Source of the DNA: JAWXBG01 sp044375415
Lineage (GTDB): Bacteria > Bacteroidota > Bacteroidia > Flavobacteriales_D > Sanyastnellaceae
Assembly: GCA_044375415.1 (NCBI GenBank)
Contig: JBILMS010000005.1
Location: 26,661-90,660 of the forward strand
Direction of reading: 5' to 3'
DNA length: 64,000 nucleotides
Below, in pieces: positions 45,819 through 53,984 of the stretch. Positions within the stretch are counted from its first letter, which is position 1. Every line of letters starts with the position of its first letter. Made by a program: the position numbers and the translations under genes. The notes under the pieces are model-generated. The model was not told where the DNA came from and made no database searches. It was given only the letters and a program-made list of their open reading frames with translations.

Positions 45819-46754
45819 ATGATGGAATCAACCGAAGAATTATCTTCATTTGAAAAGTACGTTCAGGCTGAAAATAAAGTCGAAGCAAAAGACTGGATGC
45901 CTGCACAATACAGAAAAACGCTTATTCGTCAGATCGCTCAACATGCCCACAGCGAAATCGTAGGAATGTTGCCCGAGGGAAATTGGATTACTCGAGCTCC
46001 TTCTCTAAGACGTAAATGTATTCTTCTAGCCAAAGTGCAAGATGAGGGTGGGCATGGACTTTACTTATATAGTGCCTGTGAAACTTTGGGGATCGATCGC
46101 GATACACTCATCGATGAATTGCATACGGGTAAAGCCAAATATTCAAGCATTTTTAATTATCCAACTACATCGTGGGCCGATATCGGAGCTATAGGTTGGT
46201 TGGTAGATGGAGCCGCTATCGTAAATCAAGTCTCTTTGCAGAGAACCAGTTATGGTCCCTATAGCAGAGCTATGATTCGCATTTGCAAAGAAGAAAGTTT
46301 CCATCAGCGTCAAGGATATGAGATCATGATCAAATTGGCTCACGGGACACCTGCTCAAAAGGCTATGGCCCAAGATGCTCTAAATCGCTGGTGGTGGCCT
46401 TCCTTGATGATGTTTGGGCCGAGTGATAAAGACTCTGCTCACAGTTCTCAAAACATGTCATGGCGAATCAAACGTCATAGCAACGACGAGCTTCGTCAGA
46501 AATTCGTTGATATGTCAGTAGGTCAAACCGAATATTTAGGACTCACTATTCCCGATAAAGATCTTCGCTGGAATGAAGAACGTCAGCACTACGATTTTGG
46601 TGAAATCGATTGGACAGAATTTAATCAGGTGGTAAAAGGAAATGGCCCCTGCAACAAAGAACGCATCGAAGCCCGCAAGAAAGCGCATGAAGAAGGAGCT
46701 TGGGTGAGAGATGCGGCTGTTGCTTACGCTTCAAAACGTAAACGTGTGGCTTAG
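45819..46754 (+). CDS. paaA: Phenylacetyl-CoA epoxidase diiron subunit PaaA
   Basis: A 311-residue protein (E. coli 309) with the diiron ligands of the ferritin-like fold: VQDEGGHGLYL in one helix pair, and CKEESFHQRQGYE in the other. It catalyses NADPH-dependent epoxidation of the ring of phenylacetyl-CoA as the oxygenase subunit of PaaABCE. ATG 45819 is preferred to the GTG at 45765 because it aligns with family N-termini; 45822 is also possible. A terminator follows at 46801, so the gene is monocistronic; paaBCD is 5.5 kb away. Confidence 0.93.
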   Translation: MMESTEELSSFEKYVQAENKVEAKDWMPAQYRKTLIRQIAQHAHSEIVGMLPEGNWITRAPSLRRKCILLAKVQDEGGHGLYLYSACETLGIDRDTLIDELHTGKAKYSSIFNYPTTSWADIGAIGWLVDGAAIVNQVSLQRTSYGPYSRAMIRICKEESFHQRQGYEIMIKLAHGTPAQKAMAQDALNRWWWPSLMMFGPSDKDSAHSSQNMSWRIKRHSNDELRQKFVDMSVGQTEYLGLTIPDKDLRWNEERQHYDFGEIDWTEFNQVVKGNGPCNKERIEARKKAHEEGAWVRDAAVAYASKRKRVA

Positions 46755-46800
46755 TGAATACTAAATTGGAAAAGTTTTACTCGCTTTATACCAAAGAAAA

Positions 46801-46826
46801 AAGGGCGTCATATCGACGCCCTTTTT
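46801..46826. terminator. Bidirectional terminator between paaA and the Omp28-like gene
   Basis: AAGGGCGTC (46801-46809) and GACGCCCTT (46815-46823) form a 9-bp stem with a 5-base loop; an A-tract precedes and a T-tract follows. The converging genes end at 46754 and 46865. Confidence 0.88.
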
Positions 46827-46864
46827 GATAAAACATATTTCGAGAAAATTATAGGTTCGTGAGA

Positions 46865-48886
46865 TTATCTCTTCACCAAACGCTCGGTGTACAAACGTCC
46901 GCCGGCAACCATTTTTACAGTGTACACACCACTCTCCCACGCATTTGTGTTGATAGGGAAAATAGTGGAACCTGTAATAGTACCATAATCGCGAGATGCA
47001 ATCAATTTGCCATCTACCGAATAAATTTCAATCGTCACTTCACCAGCAACTTCAAGCTGCAAATTGATCTGACACATATCTTCCACCGGATTAGGATACA
47101 TAGTGAAGGGTGCATCAGGTGAACCAACTTCCATTACACCGACAACTTCTGTTCCCGTTTCAAAACCATTCGAAACTGCAGCATCTATTGTTGTGTAAGA
47201 GGCATTGTCGATAGTACCGTTCGGAGCCAGTACCATACCAATGATGTGCATTTCTGCAGGGTCCCAATCGGCAGGAACCGATACAGAAAATGTATGAACA
47301 AACTCTTGTCCGGCAGTCATGCTAGAACCAAATGCATTAGCTAGTCCTCCGAAATTTGGAGAGATAAATCGAGCAACGTGATCATATACCATTTGTGATG
47401 CAGGAACTGTTGCGGGTAGGTCTTCGTAACCACCCATTTCACCTGAGCCACCACCTGCGTAGGCATTCGCTTGAGCCCAATCGCTACCCGTTCCCGTTAC
47501 TCCATTTTCGGTAAGTACAAGTGCAATTTTCCAGTTGCCTGAAGCAGCCGTTTGAAAAGTAGTTTTCACGGACACATTTAACATTCCTGTTCCACTGTCA
47601 TAAGTAGCACCGTTTTCTACAAACGCTGTTGGATCAATTTGAATTCTTTCCAAAAATGGAATTTCAAATTGCGAAGGATCATACTCCGGACCGCGATCTA
47701 CCAAGCCGCTTGGATAACCGCTGATCAAAGATCCAATCGGAGTATCATAAGCTTCAACAGTCATTGGATCTGCATTGTGAACCGCTATTCCGGCGAAATA
47801 ATCGCCATATCTTTCGGTAAGCATTGCCATAAACACGTGACCTCTCACACACCACGGACACCACGTTCCTGTAGCTTCTTCGGCAACAACAATTTTACCC
47901 GGAGCAGGCACTACAGGATCTAAGTTCAAGATTTTTACATCATCCATTGAATCTCCATCTGTACCCATGTTATTCACATTAGATATCGTGGCCGTTACTT
48001 CTTCTTCTCCTGCTATTAATGTAAACGCATCGGCAAAATCATAGGTGTAGAATGCAAGAGATGCAAGATTTAAACCAGTGATATTTTCAGTGTATGTTGT
48101 ACCGTTGTATTCGATTTCCAAATCAAAAGAATTGATAGTGGTTGTTCCGAGATTTCGAACTACTACACTCGGATTTGCTGATTGTCCGGCCAAATTGCTG
48201 CTCAATCCCTCAATGGCCGTGATAGCACCATTTAATGCAGGCAAATCATAGTCCGTGAATTCATAGGATACATCATCTACATAAAACTGATTTCCTTGTA
48301 ATGGGAAAATATCCATGCTGGCAATTTGAGTCTGACCATTAGCAAAAGATCCTCTTACCTCATCATCAATAAAAATTACCCATGTGTTGGTACTCAGATC
48401 ATTTTCCATTCTCAATTTGAACCATTGATTAAAAGGATAATCTGTATCAAGTTGCAATGCTCCACCCGAAGTGAATTGCACTACTCCTGTATTGAGGAAA
48501 AAAGCGTCCATAGCCCAAGTTGTACCGATCACATTTTCTGCCTGAAAATTGAAGTAGGCTCCTGTACCACTGTTCACGAACATCCACATTTCAAAATTGA
48601 ATTGACCCACATTCAATTCTCCCGGAAAAGGAAGAACGCAATCTTGCGGTCCGCCATTGGCTCCTGTTGAAGCAAAATAAATTGAATTGGATCCGCTGTG
48701 AGCGTTTGCATCGGTTACCTCACTATCATCGGCACCACCATCGTTTCCGCTCCAAGTTGTCCATTCGGCACTTTCTTCGCCCAACATCGAGCCTACAGCA
48801 TATGATTCAAAATCATCGCTGAAAGTTTGCGAGTAAGAAGTCAGTGCAGCAGCGAAAACTAGAACTGCAAGTAAAAGTTTTTTCAT
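46865..48886 (-). CDS. Omp28-like secreted protein with thioredoxin-like CxxC and type A T9SS domain
   Basis: A 673-residue exported protein (signal ends SYSQ near residue 20). Order: a jelly-roll/LamG-like domain to ~205; an Ig-like/CARDB-type stretch with TTINSFDLEIEYNG; an Omp28-like thioredoxin-fold domain with TWCPWC at about 341-346, followed by a GSLISGYPSGLVDR loop; and the type A sorting domain MYPNPVEDMCQINL ... GVYTVKMVAGGRLY at the end. The CxxC suggests thiol-disulfide activity at the cell surface, but the Omp28 family is not well defined. Its product is secreted by the T9SS. No paa link is evident. Confidence 0.8.
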   Translation of the reverse strand: MKKLLLAVLVFAAALTSYSQTFSDDFESYAVGSMLGEESAEWTTWSGNDGGADDSEVTDANAHSGSNSIYFASTGANGGPQDCVLPFPGELNVGQFNFEMWMFVNSGTGAYFNFQAENVIGTTWAMDAFFLNTGVVQFTSGGALQLDTDYPFNQWFKLRMENDLSTNTWVIFIDDEVRGSFANGQTQIASMDIFPLQGNQFYVDDVSYEFTDYDLPALNGAITAIEGLSSNLAGQSANPSVVVRNLGTTTINSFDLEIEYNGTTYTENITGLNLASLAFYTYDFADAFTLIAGEEEVTATISNVNNMGTDGDSMDDVKILNLDPVVPAPGKIVVAEEATGTWCPWCVRGHVFMAMLTERYGDYFAGIAVHNADPMTVEAYDTPIGSLISGYPSGLVDRGPEYDPSQFEIPFLERIQIDPTAFVENGATYDSGTGMLNVSVKTTFQTAASGNWKIALVLTENGVTGTGSDWAQANAYAGGGSGEMGGYEDLPATVPASQMVYDHVARFISPNFGGLANAFGSSMTAGQEFVHTFSVSVPADWDPAEMHIIGMVLAPNGTIDNASYTTIDAAVSNGFETGTEVVGVMEVGSPDAPFTMYPNPVEDMCQINLQLEVAGEVTIEIYSVDGKLIASRDYGTITGSTIFPINTNAWESGVYTVKMVAGGRLYTERLVKR

Positions 48887-48988
48887 GATTTACGTTTTGG
48901 TTTAAAATAATGTACGTGAACAAATCTAACCAAAACTACTAGAACACAAACCGGAAAAAGGGCTCAGGCTTGAACTCCCGAGTGTATA

Positions 48989-49219
48989 TCAGACGGCTTT
49001 TATCTTTCTTCGAAGTTGTATAATACCAATGCGAATAAGCAAAAACCAAGGAATTCCGTGCATAAAAAAATCTCCCCAATCCATTAATTTCATCCCATTT
49101 GCCCCCCCTGCAATCCACTTGATTTTACCCCAAATATGGGGCTCAGGAACAAAAGGTGCTAAACCCAAAGTGAGACATAAAAAACCCACCATTTTCCAAT
49201 CATTCAGAAATTCTTTCAC
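48989..49219 (-). CDS. Small membrane protein, desaturase partner
   Basis: A 76-residue protein with two hydrophobic segments (MVGFLCLTLGLAPFVPEP and GIPWFLLIRIGIIQL) and a basic end. GTG start overlaps the stop of the desaturase gene (GTGA), so it is the last gene of the operon. Not a recognised family, though I recall similar short proteins following sterol-desaturase-like genes in Flavobacteriales. Possible accessory or anchoring subunit. Confidence 0.65.
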   Translation of the reverse strand: MKEFLNDWKMVGFLCLTLGLAPFVPEPHIWGKIKWIAGGANGMKLMDWGDFFMHGIPWFLLIRIGIIQLRRKIKAV

Positions 49220-50082
49220 TTTTTGAAGGGGTATATAATCTGTTTAAAAAAGGTCTTCGGAAACTGCGACAATTTTGGAAAGCCAAGAGGGGTATCGCGA
49301 CCATCTTTGGGCATGTACGCGGTACCAAAAATGTAATCCCAAATACTCAAGCTTAATCCAAAGTTTACGCCGTAAGAATCTTTAGGGATTTCCATGGCGT
49401 GATGCCAAATGTGCATTTTCGGACTGTTCAATATGTATTTTAAGGGTCCCCATCCGATACCCACATTTGCGTGATTCAAATGACCAATTGCTACGGCTAT
49501 AATGTGAATGATGAAAAAGTCATCTAAGCCAAAACCTATCATTGCCAATGGAATATATTGAAGTGTTTTATACACTATATTTTCCATCCAATGGTATCTA
49601 AACTGTGCTGCAAATCCCATTTGTTCAACGCTGTGATGAACCTTATGAAACTCCCAAAGCCATGGCACTCGGTGCAACAATCGATGAATATTCCACTGCA
49701 GAAAATCGGCCAATACGAACATCAATAAAAGTTGCGACCATACCGGCCAAGATTGGATCTCAAAGGCAACCAAATTTGTTACGCCAAAGAGTCCGAGAAA
49801 ATCATTGAACAGATTTACTCCTACATTACTTAAGGCGCTAAATCCTATCAATGAAAACAAAAAGAAATTGAAAAACATATAGAATCCATCGAGCCAAAAA
49901 TCCTTTCGAATAATCCCTTGATTTTTTCTCCACGGAAAGGCTATTTCCAATAACCAAACGACTAACGAAAGTGCAATCAACCACCAGAGGTAATTGTTCC
50001 ATCTCGGTTCTAAAAATTCATTTTTCAGGTATGTCCAATAACCTGTGTACGAATCTTGAATTATTTGAATGTAATCGCTCAC
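49216..50082 (-). CDS. Sterol-desaturase/fatty-acid-hydroxylase superfamily membrane enzyme
   Basis: A 288-residue inner-membrane diiron enzyme with at least four hydrophobic segments and the histidine boxes HRLLH, HKVHH and HIWHH of this superfamily. Inserts oxygen into a lipid or carotenoid chain; the exact substrate (sterol, fatty acid, sphingolipid or ether lipid) is not decidable. Start is GTG at 50082, overlapping the thioredoxin stop TAG by one base (TAGTG), so translation is coupled. A lipid hydroxylase here, within a rhodanese-thioredoxin operon, is unexpected. Confidence 0.85.
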   Translation of the reverse strand: MSDYIQIIQDSYTGYWTYLKNEFLEPRWNNYLWWLIALSLVVWLLEIAFPWRKNQGIIRKDFWLDGFYMFFNFFLFSLIGFSALSNVGVNLFNDFLGLFGVTNLVAFEIQSWPVWSQLLLMFVLADFLQWNIHRLLHRVPWLWEFHKVHHSVEQMGFAAQFRYHWMENIVYKTLQYIPLAMIGFGLDDFFIIHIIAVAIGHLNHANVGIGWGPLKYILNSPKMHIWHHAMEIPKDSYGVNFGLSLSIWDYIFGTAYMPKDGRDTPLGFPKLSQFPKTFFKQIIYPFKK

Positions 50083-50381
50083 TACGCGTATTCTCTAATA
50101 AGTTGTACTAATTCTTCCTTCATTTTAACACCGCTTGTTCTCCATTTCACGGCTCCCTTTTTAAATATCATAAGGGTCGGAACTCCTCGAATACCAAGCT
50201 GAGCAGCGATGGCAGGATTTTTATCGACATCCACCTTGAGGATACGACCTTCATCACCAATTGTCTCGGCTACTTCATCCAATATAGGGGCCTGATATTT
50301 ACAGGGGCCACACCATGTTGCAAAAAAGTCGACTAAGACAGGTTTATCACTTTGAATAATATCGGCGAATGATTCTTTCAT
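50082..50381 (-). CDS. Thioredoxin
   Basis: A 99-residue single-domain thioredoxin with the active site WCGPC (C24, C27), cis-proline in GVPTLMIFKKG and the usual fold order. Start at ATG 50381; upstream codons belong to the preceding gene end. Cytoplasmic reductant, here co-transcribed with three rhodaneses that may donate or receive sulfur, so a dedicated partner is likely. Gap of 4 bp to the lipoprotein-type rhodanese upstream. Confidence 0.92.
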   Translation of the reverse strand: MKESFADIIQSDKPVLVDFFATWCGPCKYQAPILDEVAETIGDEGRILKVDVDKNPAIAAQLGIRGVPTLMIFKKGAVKWRTSGVKMKEELVQLIREYA

Positions 50382-50385
50382 TTTT

Positions 50386-50817
50386 TTACTTTTTAACTTC
50401 GAATCCACTTTTCTGCCAAGCACCGATTCCTCCCAAAAGATTGTGTACTTCTTTAAATCCTTTTTTTAGCATAACAGCTTTTGCCTGGGAACTTCTTCCT
50501 CCTACTGCACAGTAAACATACACCTCTTTGGTTTTGTCCAGTTTATCGACTTGAGCCGCAAAATCCGGACTATTCCAATCGATGTTTACTGCTCCCTCGA
50601 TATAGCCCTGAGCTACTTCCTGAGGTGTGCGAACGTCGAGTATTATAATGTTAGGATCGCTGAGGTGTCCTTTAAATTCCTTTGGCCCATAATCGGCATT
50701 TTTCGAAGGCGTAGTGGTTTGCTCCGGCTTTACGGTCTTATCGGGTCCGCTGCTATCGGTGCATGCACTTGTACTTAGAAAAGTGAGTGCTAAAACAAAA
50801 ACAAGAATTTTATTCAT
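50386..50817 (-). CDS. Lipoprotein-type rhodanese
   Basis: A 143-residue protein with a lipobox-type signal (LALTFLSTSACTDSS), a Thr/Lys-rich linker and a rhodanese domain: NIIILDVRTPQEVAQGYIEGAVNID, active-site loop CAVGGRS with the catalytic Cys, and the C-terminal KEVHNLLGGIGAWQKSG. Sulfurtransferase facing the periplasm. ATG 50817 is chosen as it starts the signal peptide. Third of the operon's rhodaneses, 20 bp after the second. Confidence 0.9.
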   Translation of the reverse strand: MNKILVFVLALTFLSTSACTDSSGPDKTVKPEQTTTPSKNADYGPKEFKGHLSDPNIIILDVRTPQEVAQGYIEGAVNIDWNSPDFAAQVDKLDKTKEVYVYCAVGGRSSQAKAVMLKKGFKEVHNLLGGIGAWQKSGFEVKK

Positions 50818-50837
50818 ACTTATCATTTATTATTCGA

Positions 50838-51134
50838 TTATCGAAGATTCATCCAACTGCCACCATTGTGAACGTTTTTGAATCCCATCGCTTTCAGTCG
50901 CTGTGCAGCCGAAGCACTTCGCATACCACTTCTGCAGCATGTTACTATTACCTCTTCTACATTCCAAGAAGCTACTTTTTTTTCGATGTTGTCCAAAGGT
51001 ATATTTATAGAACCTTTCACATGACCGCTGCTGAATTCACCGGGGGTGCGCACATCAATCAACTTTGCGCCCGAACGAATGAGTTCTTTAACGTCAGGTT
51101 TGTTGAGACCTAAAAGATTTTTTATCCAACTCAT
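50838..51134 (-). CDS. Cytoplasmic rhodanese-like protein
   Basis: A 98-residue single rhodanese domain: KLIDVRTPGEFSSGHVKGSINIPLDN, catalytic loop TCCRSGMRS (two adjacent cysteines, the second in the CRSGxRS active-site position), and the end FKNVHNGGSWMNL. Likely sulfur carrier or persulfide handler in the cytoplasm. 9-bp gap to the upstream rhodanese. Confidence 0.9.
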   Translation of the reverse strand: MSWIKNLLGLNKPDVKELIRSGAKLIDVRTPGEFSSGHVKGSINIPLDNIEKKVASWNVEEVIVTCCRSGMRSASAAQRLKAMGFKNVHNGGSWMNLR

Positions 51135-51143
51135 GGCTCTCTG

Positions 51144-51416
51144 TTAGTTTTGGTTGATAAAATCTTCTACATCCATCCAACTTCCCGCATTGCGGACGTT
51201 GGTTAAACCTAAACTCTTCAGGTACATTTCTGCCTGACCACTTCTATTTCCGCTTGCGCAACATAATAGAACCGTTCCTTTTAGATTTTTAATTTCATCT
51301 GCACGTTGAGGGATTTCCTGCAACGGAATATTTACGGATCCTTCCACATGACCCATCATAAACTCACCTTGTGAACGAACGTCCAACACGGTGCTATTTT
51401 CTTTTGTGAATTGCAT
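51144..51416 (-). CDS. Cytoplasmic rhodanese-like protein
   Basis: A 90-residue rhodanese domain from ATG 51416 (the longer frame adds 15 residues overlapping regulatory DNA). STVLDVRSQGEFMMGHVEGSVNIPL, active-site loop CCASGNRS, and LTNVRNAGSWMDVEDF. Similar to its neighbour at 50838, so the two may be ancient duplicates. A Crp/Fnr-like inverted repeat at 51473-51486 lies 57 bp upstream of the start. Confidence 0.88.
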   Translation of the reverse strand: MQFTKENSTVLDVRSQGEFMMGHVEGSVNIPLQEIPQRADEIKNLKGTVLLCCASGNRSGQAEMYLKSLGLTNVRNAGSWMDVEDFINQN

Positions 51417-51472
51417 AGTTGTCTCTTTTTTAATGATGGGACAAAGTTCCGAAATGCCCAAGGACCTACGCA

Positions 51473-51486
51473 GTAACTATTGTCAC
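51473..51486 (-). promoter_or_regulatory. Candidate Crp/Fnr-family operator before the rhodanese operon
   Basis: GTAAC TATT GTCAC is a near-palindrome with one mismatch between arms. On the minus strand it reads TGTGACAATAGTTACTG, similar to Crp and HcpR boxes. It overlaps the last codons of the upstream Crp/Fnr gene and lies about 57-70 bp before the rhodanese start, so it could serve autogenous control of the operon downstream. Confidence 0.35.
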
Positions 51487-52124
51487 ATTGCCTTGAGAAT
51501 CTCAATTTTATTTCGCCCCAGCTTCACTTTGCCCAGTCTTTCCAACTGTTTGAGCAAACGGGAAATTACTTCCCTCGAAGAATTTAGCTCCTGTGCCAAT
51601 TCCTGGTGGGTGACATTCAGCACTTGAGTTGATGCCGATTGAGACTTTTCTTTCAGCAAGGAGACCAAACGTTCGTCGAGTTTCTGAAAAGCTATACCAT
51701 CAATAGTGCGCAACAATTCCTCGTATCGACGTTGATAGGTAAGCAAAACGAAATGTTTGAATGACCTGAATTCTTGCGTCCATTCGTCCATGTATTTAAC
51801 CGGAATGGCAATAACTTGAGTGTCTTCTTCCGCAATGGCTCGAATACTACTCACCGAATCTCCGGTACAACAAGTAAGCGACATGGCGCAAGTTTCTCCG
51901 GAACGCAAGTAATACAGAAGAAGCTCATTTCCCTCTTTGTCTTCGCGCAATATCTTCAACGAACCGGATAATACTAAGGGGATATACTTGATGTACTGCC
52001 CAATATCCATGAGCATATCGCCGGCATTTACAGACATTTCAATACCCTGAGCCAAAATTGCTTCTCGGGCTTCCGGTTCGTAGATATCCGGAAAATATGT
52101 TCTGAGCTCCTCATTTGAAATCAT
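51483..52124 (-). CDS. Crp/Fnr-family transcriptional regulator
   Basis: A 213-residue regulator from ATG 52124. N-terminal cyclic-nucleotide-binding-type barrel (SVNAGDMLMDIGQYIKYIPLVLSGSLKI), mid helix, and C-terminal helix-turn-helix HQELAQELNSSREVISRLLKQLE. The effector is not clear; two adjacent Cys (TCCTGDSVSS) in the sensory part suggest a redox or sulfide cue, but the Fnr N-terminal Cys cluster is missing. First gene of the rhodanese operon; divergent from paaB with a 136-bp gap. Confidence 0.88.
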   Translation of the reverse strand: MISNEELRTYFPDIYEPEAREAILAQGIEMSVNAGDMLMDIGQYIKYIPLVLSGSLKILREDKEGNELLLYYLRSGETCAMSLTCCTGDSVSSIRAIAEEDTQVIAIPVKYMDEWTQEFRSFKHFVLLTYQRRYEELLRTIDGIAFQKLDERLVSLLKEKSQSASTQVLNVTHQELAQELNSSREVISRLLKQLERLGKVKLGRNKIEILKAM

Positions 52125-52260
52125 GGGGGGAAGATAGGAATTCTTAAGAAGCACCAAAAAACCGCCAAACCTCGCTGAAATAGTCAGAAATCTGCGAAAA
52201 ATCATCCGGTCTTTTGGCCGCTCTCCCCTATCTTTCGCCGGTATTTGAAATTAATGAACA

Positions 52261-52548
52261 ATGAGCAACAAAGATTGGCCTCTCTGGGAAATATTTATTC
52301 GCAGCAAACAAGGCCTAAATCATAAGCACGTAGGAAGTTTGCACGCAACCGATGCCAAAATGGCCATCGAAAATGCACGCGATGTCTATACCCGACGTAC
52401 GGAAGGTATTAGTATCTGGGTCGTTAAGAGTGAAGACATCACTGCTTCAAGCCCTGATGATAAAGACATACTATTTGATCCGGCCAACGATAAGGTGTAT
52501 CGTCACCCTACTTTTTATGATATACCGCCCGAAATAGGCCACATGTAA
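52261..52548 (+). CDS. paaB: Phenylacetyl-CoA epoxidase subunit PaaB
   Basis: A 95-residue protein, same length as E. coli PaaB. Signature WPLWEIFIRSKQGLNHKHVGSLHA at the N-terminus and YTRRTEGISIWVV in the middle. A small structural subunit of the epoxidase that bridges PaaA/PaaC dimers. First of the paaBCD run; 60 bp before paaC. It is separated from paaA by 5.5 kb and by genes on the opposite strand. Confidence 0.92.
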   Translation: MSNKDWPLWEIFIRSKQGLNHKHVGSLHATDAKMAIENARDVYTRRTEGISIWVVKSEDITASSPDDKDILFDPANDKVYRHPTFYDIPPEIGHM

Positions 52549-52608
52549 TATTATCCACTTTCTCTATTAAGTGAACCTTCAGAAAAGAGTCCTGTTATAT
52601 TTATCAAA

Positions 52609-53367
52609 ATGAGTAAGGAAAATAAGCTGCTCGAATATGTTCTCCGTTTGGGAGATAATGCACTAATTCTCGGTCAACGCCTGAGCGAATGGTGCGGTCA
52701 TGGTCCGGTTCTCGAAGAAGATATCGCCCTCACCAATCACGCTCTCGACTATCTCGGTCAAGCCACTTTGCTCATGCAATACGGTGCGAAAATTCAGGAT
52801 GAAGGTAAAGACGAAGATCAACTAGCGTTTTTACGCGACGTTACCGAATATCGAAATGTAATAATGCTTGAATTGCCTAACGGCGATTACGCCCAAACTA
52901 TAACTCGTCAATTTTTCTTCTCAGCATGGTACTCCTTGGTATTAGAAAAATTGAGCAAGTCCGGTGATGAGTTCCTCGCGTCTTTTGCCGCCAAAAGTTC
53001 GAAAGAAGTTAAATACCATCTGCAACATTCCCGCGATTGGGTTTTGCGCTTGGGTGATGGTACAGACGAAAGTCATAAGCGTATGCAAGCTGCCGTAGAT
53101 TATCTCTGGACATACACCGGAGAAATGTTCACCATGGATTCGGTGGATCAAGAAATATTTAACTTAGGTATAGGTCCTGACTTTGCTGCATTAAAAAATG
53201 ATTGGAATGAACTCGTGAATAGTACTTTCGAGGAAGCTACTTTGCAGGTTCCTGCTGAGGGATGGTACCAGAGTGGTGGAAAACAAGGTAAACACAGCGA
53301 ACATCTCGGGTTTATACTTTCCGACATGCAGTTTTTGCAACGAGCCCATCCAGGGGCAAAGTGGTAA
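52609..53367 (+). CDS. paaC: Phenylacetyl-CoA epoxidase subunit PaaC
   Basis: A 252-residue protein (E. coli 248) in the ferritin-like fold related to PaaA but without the metal ligands. Recognised by LRLGDNALILGQRLSEWCGHGPVLEEDIALTNHALDYLGQA at the start and FILSDMQFLQRAHPGAKW at the end. The structural partner of PaaA in the epoxidase core. 3 bp to paaD. Confidence 0.92.
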   Translation: MSKENKLLEYVLRLGDNALILGQRLSEWCGHGPVLEEDIALTNHALDYLGQATLLMQYGAKIQDEGKDEDQLAFLRDVTEYRNVIMLELPNGDYAQTITRQFFFSAWYSLVLEKLSKSGDEFLASFAAKSSKEVKYHLQHSRDWVLRLGDGTDESHKRMQAAVDYLWTYTGEMFTMDSVDQEIFNLGIGPDFAALKNDWNELVNSTFEEATLQVPAEGWYQSGGKQGKHSEHLGFILSDMQFLQRAHPGAKW

Positions 53368-53370
53368 TAC

Positions 53371-53862
53371 ATGAATAAACTTTCTGCTGAACAAATTCTA
53401 ATAAAACTCGGGGAAATTGAAGACCCTGAAATTCCTGTAATCAGCATTGTAGAATTGGGGGTTGTGCGAAATGTTGAATGGAAAGATAGTTCTCTCGAAG
53501 TTACCATCACTCCAACTTACAGCGGATGTCCTGCCATGAAAGCTATGGAGGATGATATCATTGAGGTTTTAAACGAATTGGGTATTGAGAAATTCGAGAT
53601 AAAAACAATTCTTTCTCCCCCTTGGACAACAGATTGGATAACAGATGAGGCACGTGAGAAACTTCGTGAATACGGTATCGCACCACCCTTAAAATCTACT
53701 GCTGACAAGTTCTCCATCATGGGTAAATCCCGCGATATCTCCTGTCCCCAATGTGGATCGGGAAACACAAGTATGATATCTCAGTTTGGCTCTACAGCCT
53801 GCAAAGCTCTTTATAGATGTGAAGACTGTAGAGAGCCCTTCGACTATTTTAAGTGTATTTAG
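53371..53862 (+). CDS. paaD: Phenylacetyl-CoA epoxidase maturation protein PaaD
   Basis: A 163-residue protein (E. coli 165) with a MIP18/DUF59-type N-terminal domain (IEDPEIPVISIVELGVVRNV, TPTYSGCPAMKAME) and a C-terminal zinc-binding tail with four Cys in CPQCG and CEDC plus other Cys. PaaD is thought to help Fe-S or diiron assembly of the epoxidase. Last gene of paaBCD, followed by a 297-bp gap with hairpins and a terminator (see finding). Confidence 0.93.
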   Translation: MNKLSAEQILIKLGEIEDPEIPVISIVELGVVRNVEWKDSSLEVTITPTYSGCPAMKAMEDDIIEVLNELGIEKFEIKTILSPPWTTDWITDEAREKLREYGIAPPLKSTADKFSIMGKSRDISCPQCGSGNTSMISQFGSTACKALYRCEDCREPFDYFKCI

Positions 53863-53984
53863 AGAAGACCTAACTTATCTTTTTCTTCCACGTTTTCAGG
53901 GCTTTGACAGAGAATTTCAAAAACTTTGTAACCCTGCTTCTCCTGTCCCCGTTTCATGTCCTGTTTGAAGATTGGCGTGGTAAA

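Noticed and set aside
52141..52187. TTCTTAAGAA palindrome and CTGA-N5-TCAG as operators in the Crp-paaB gap
   Set aside because: Short palindromes expected by chance in AT-rich DNA; no second copy near other promoters was seen.
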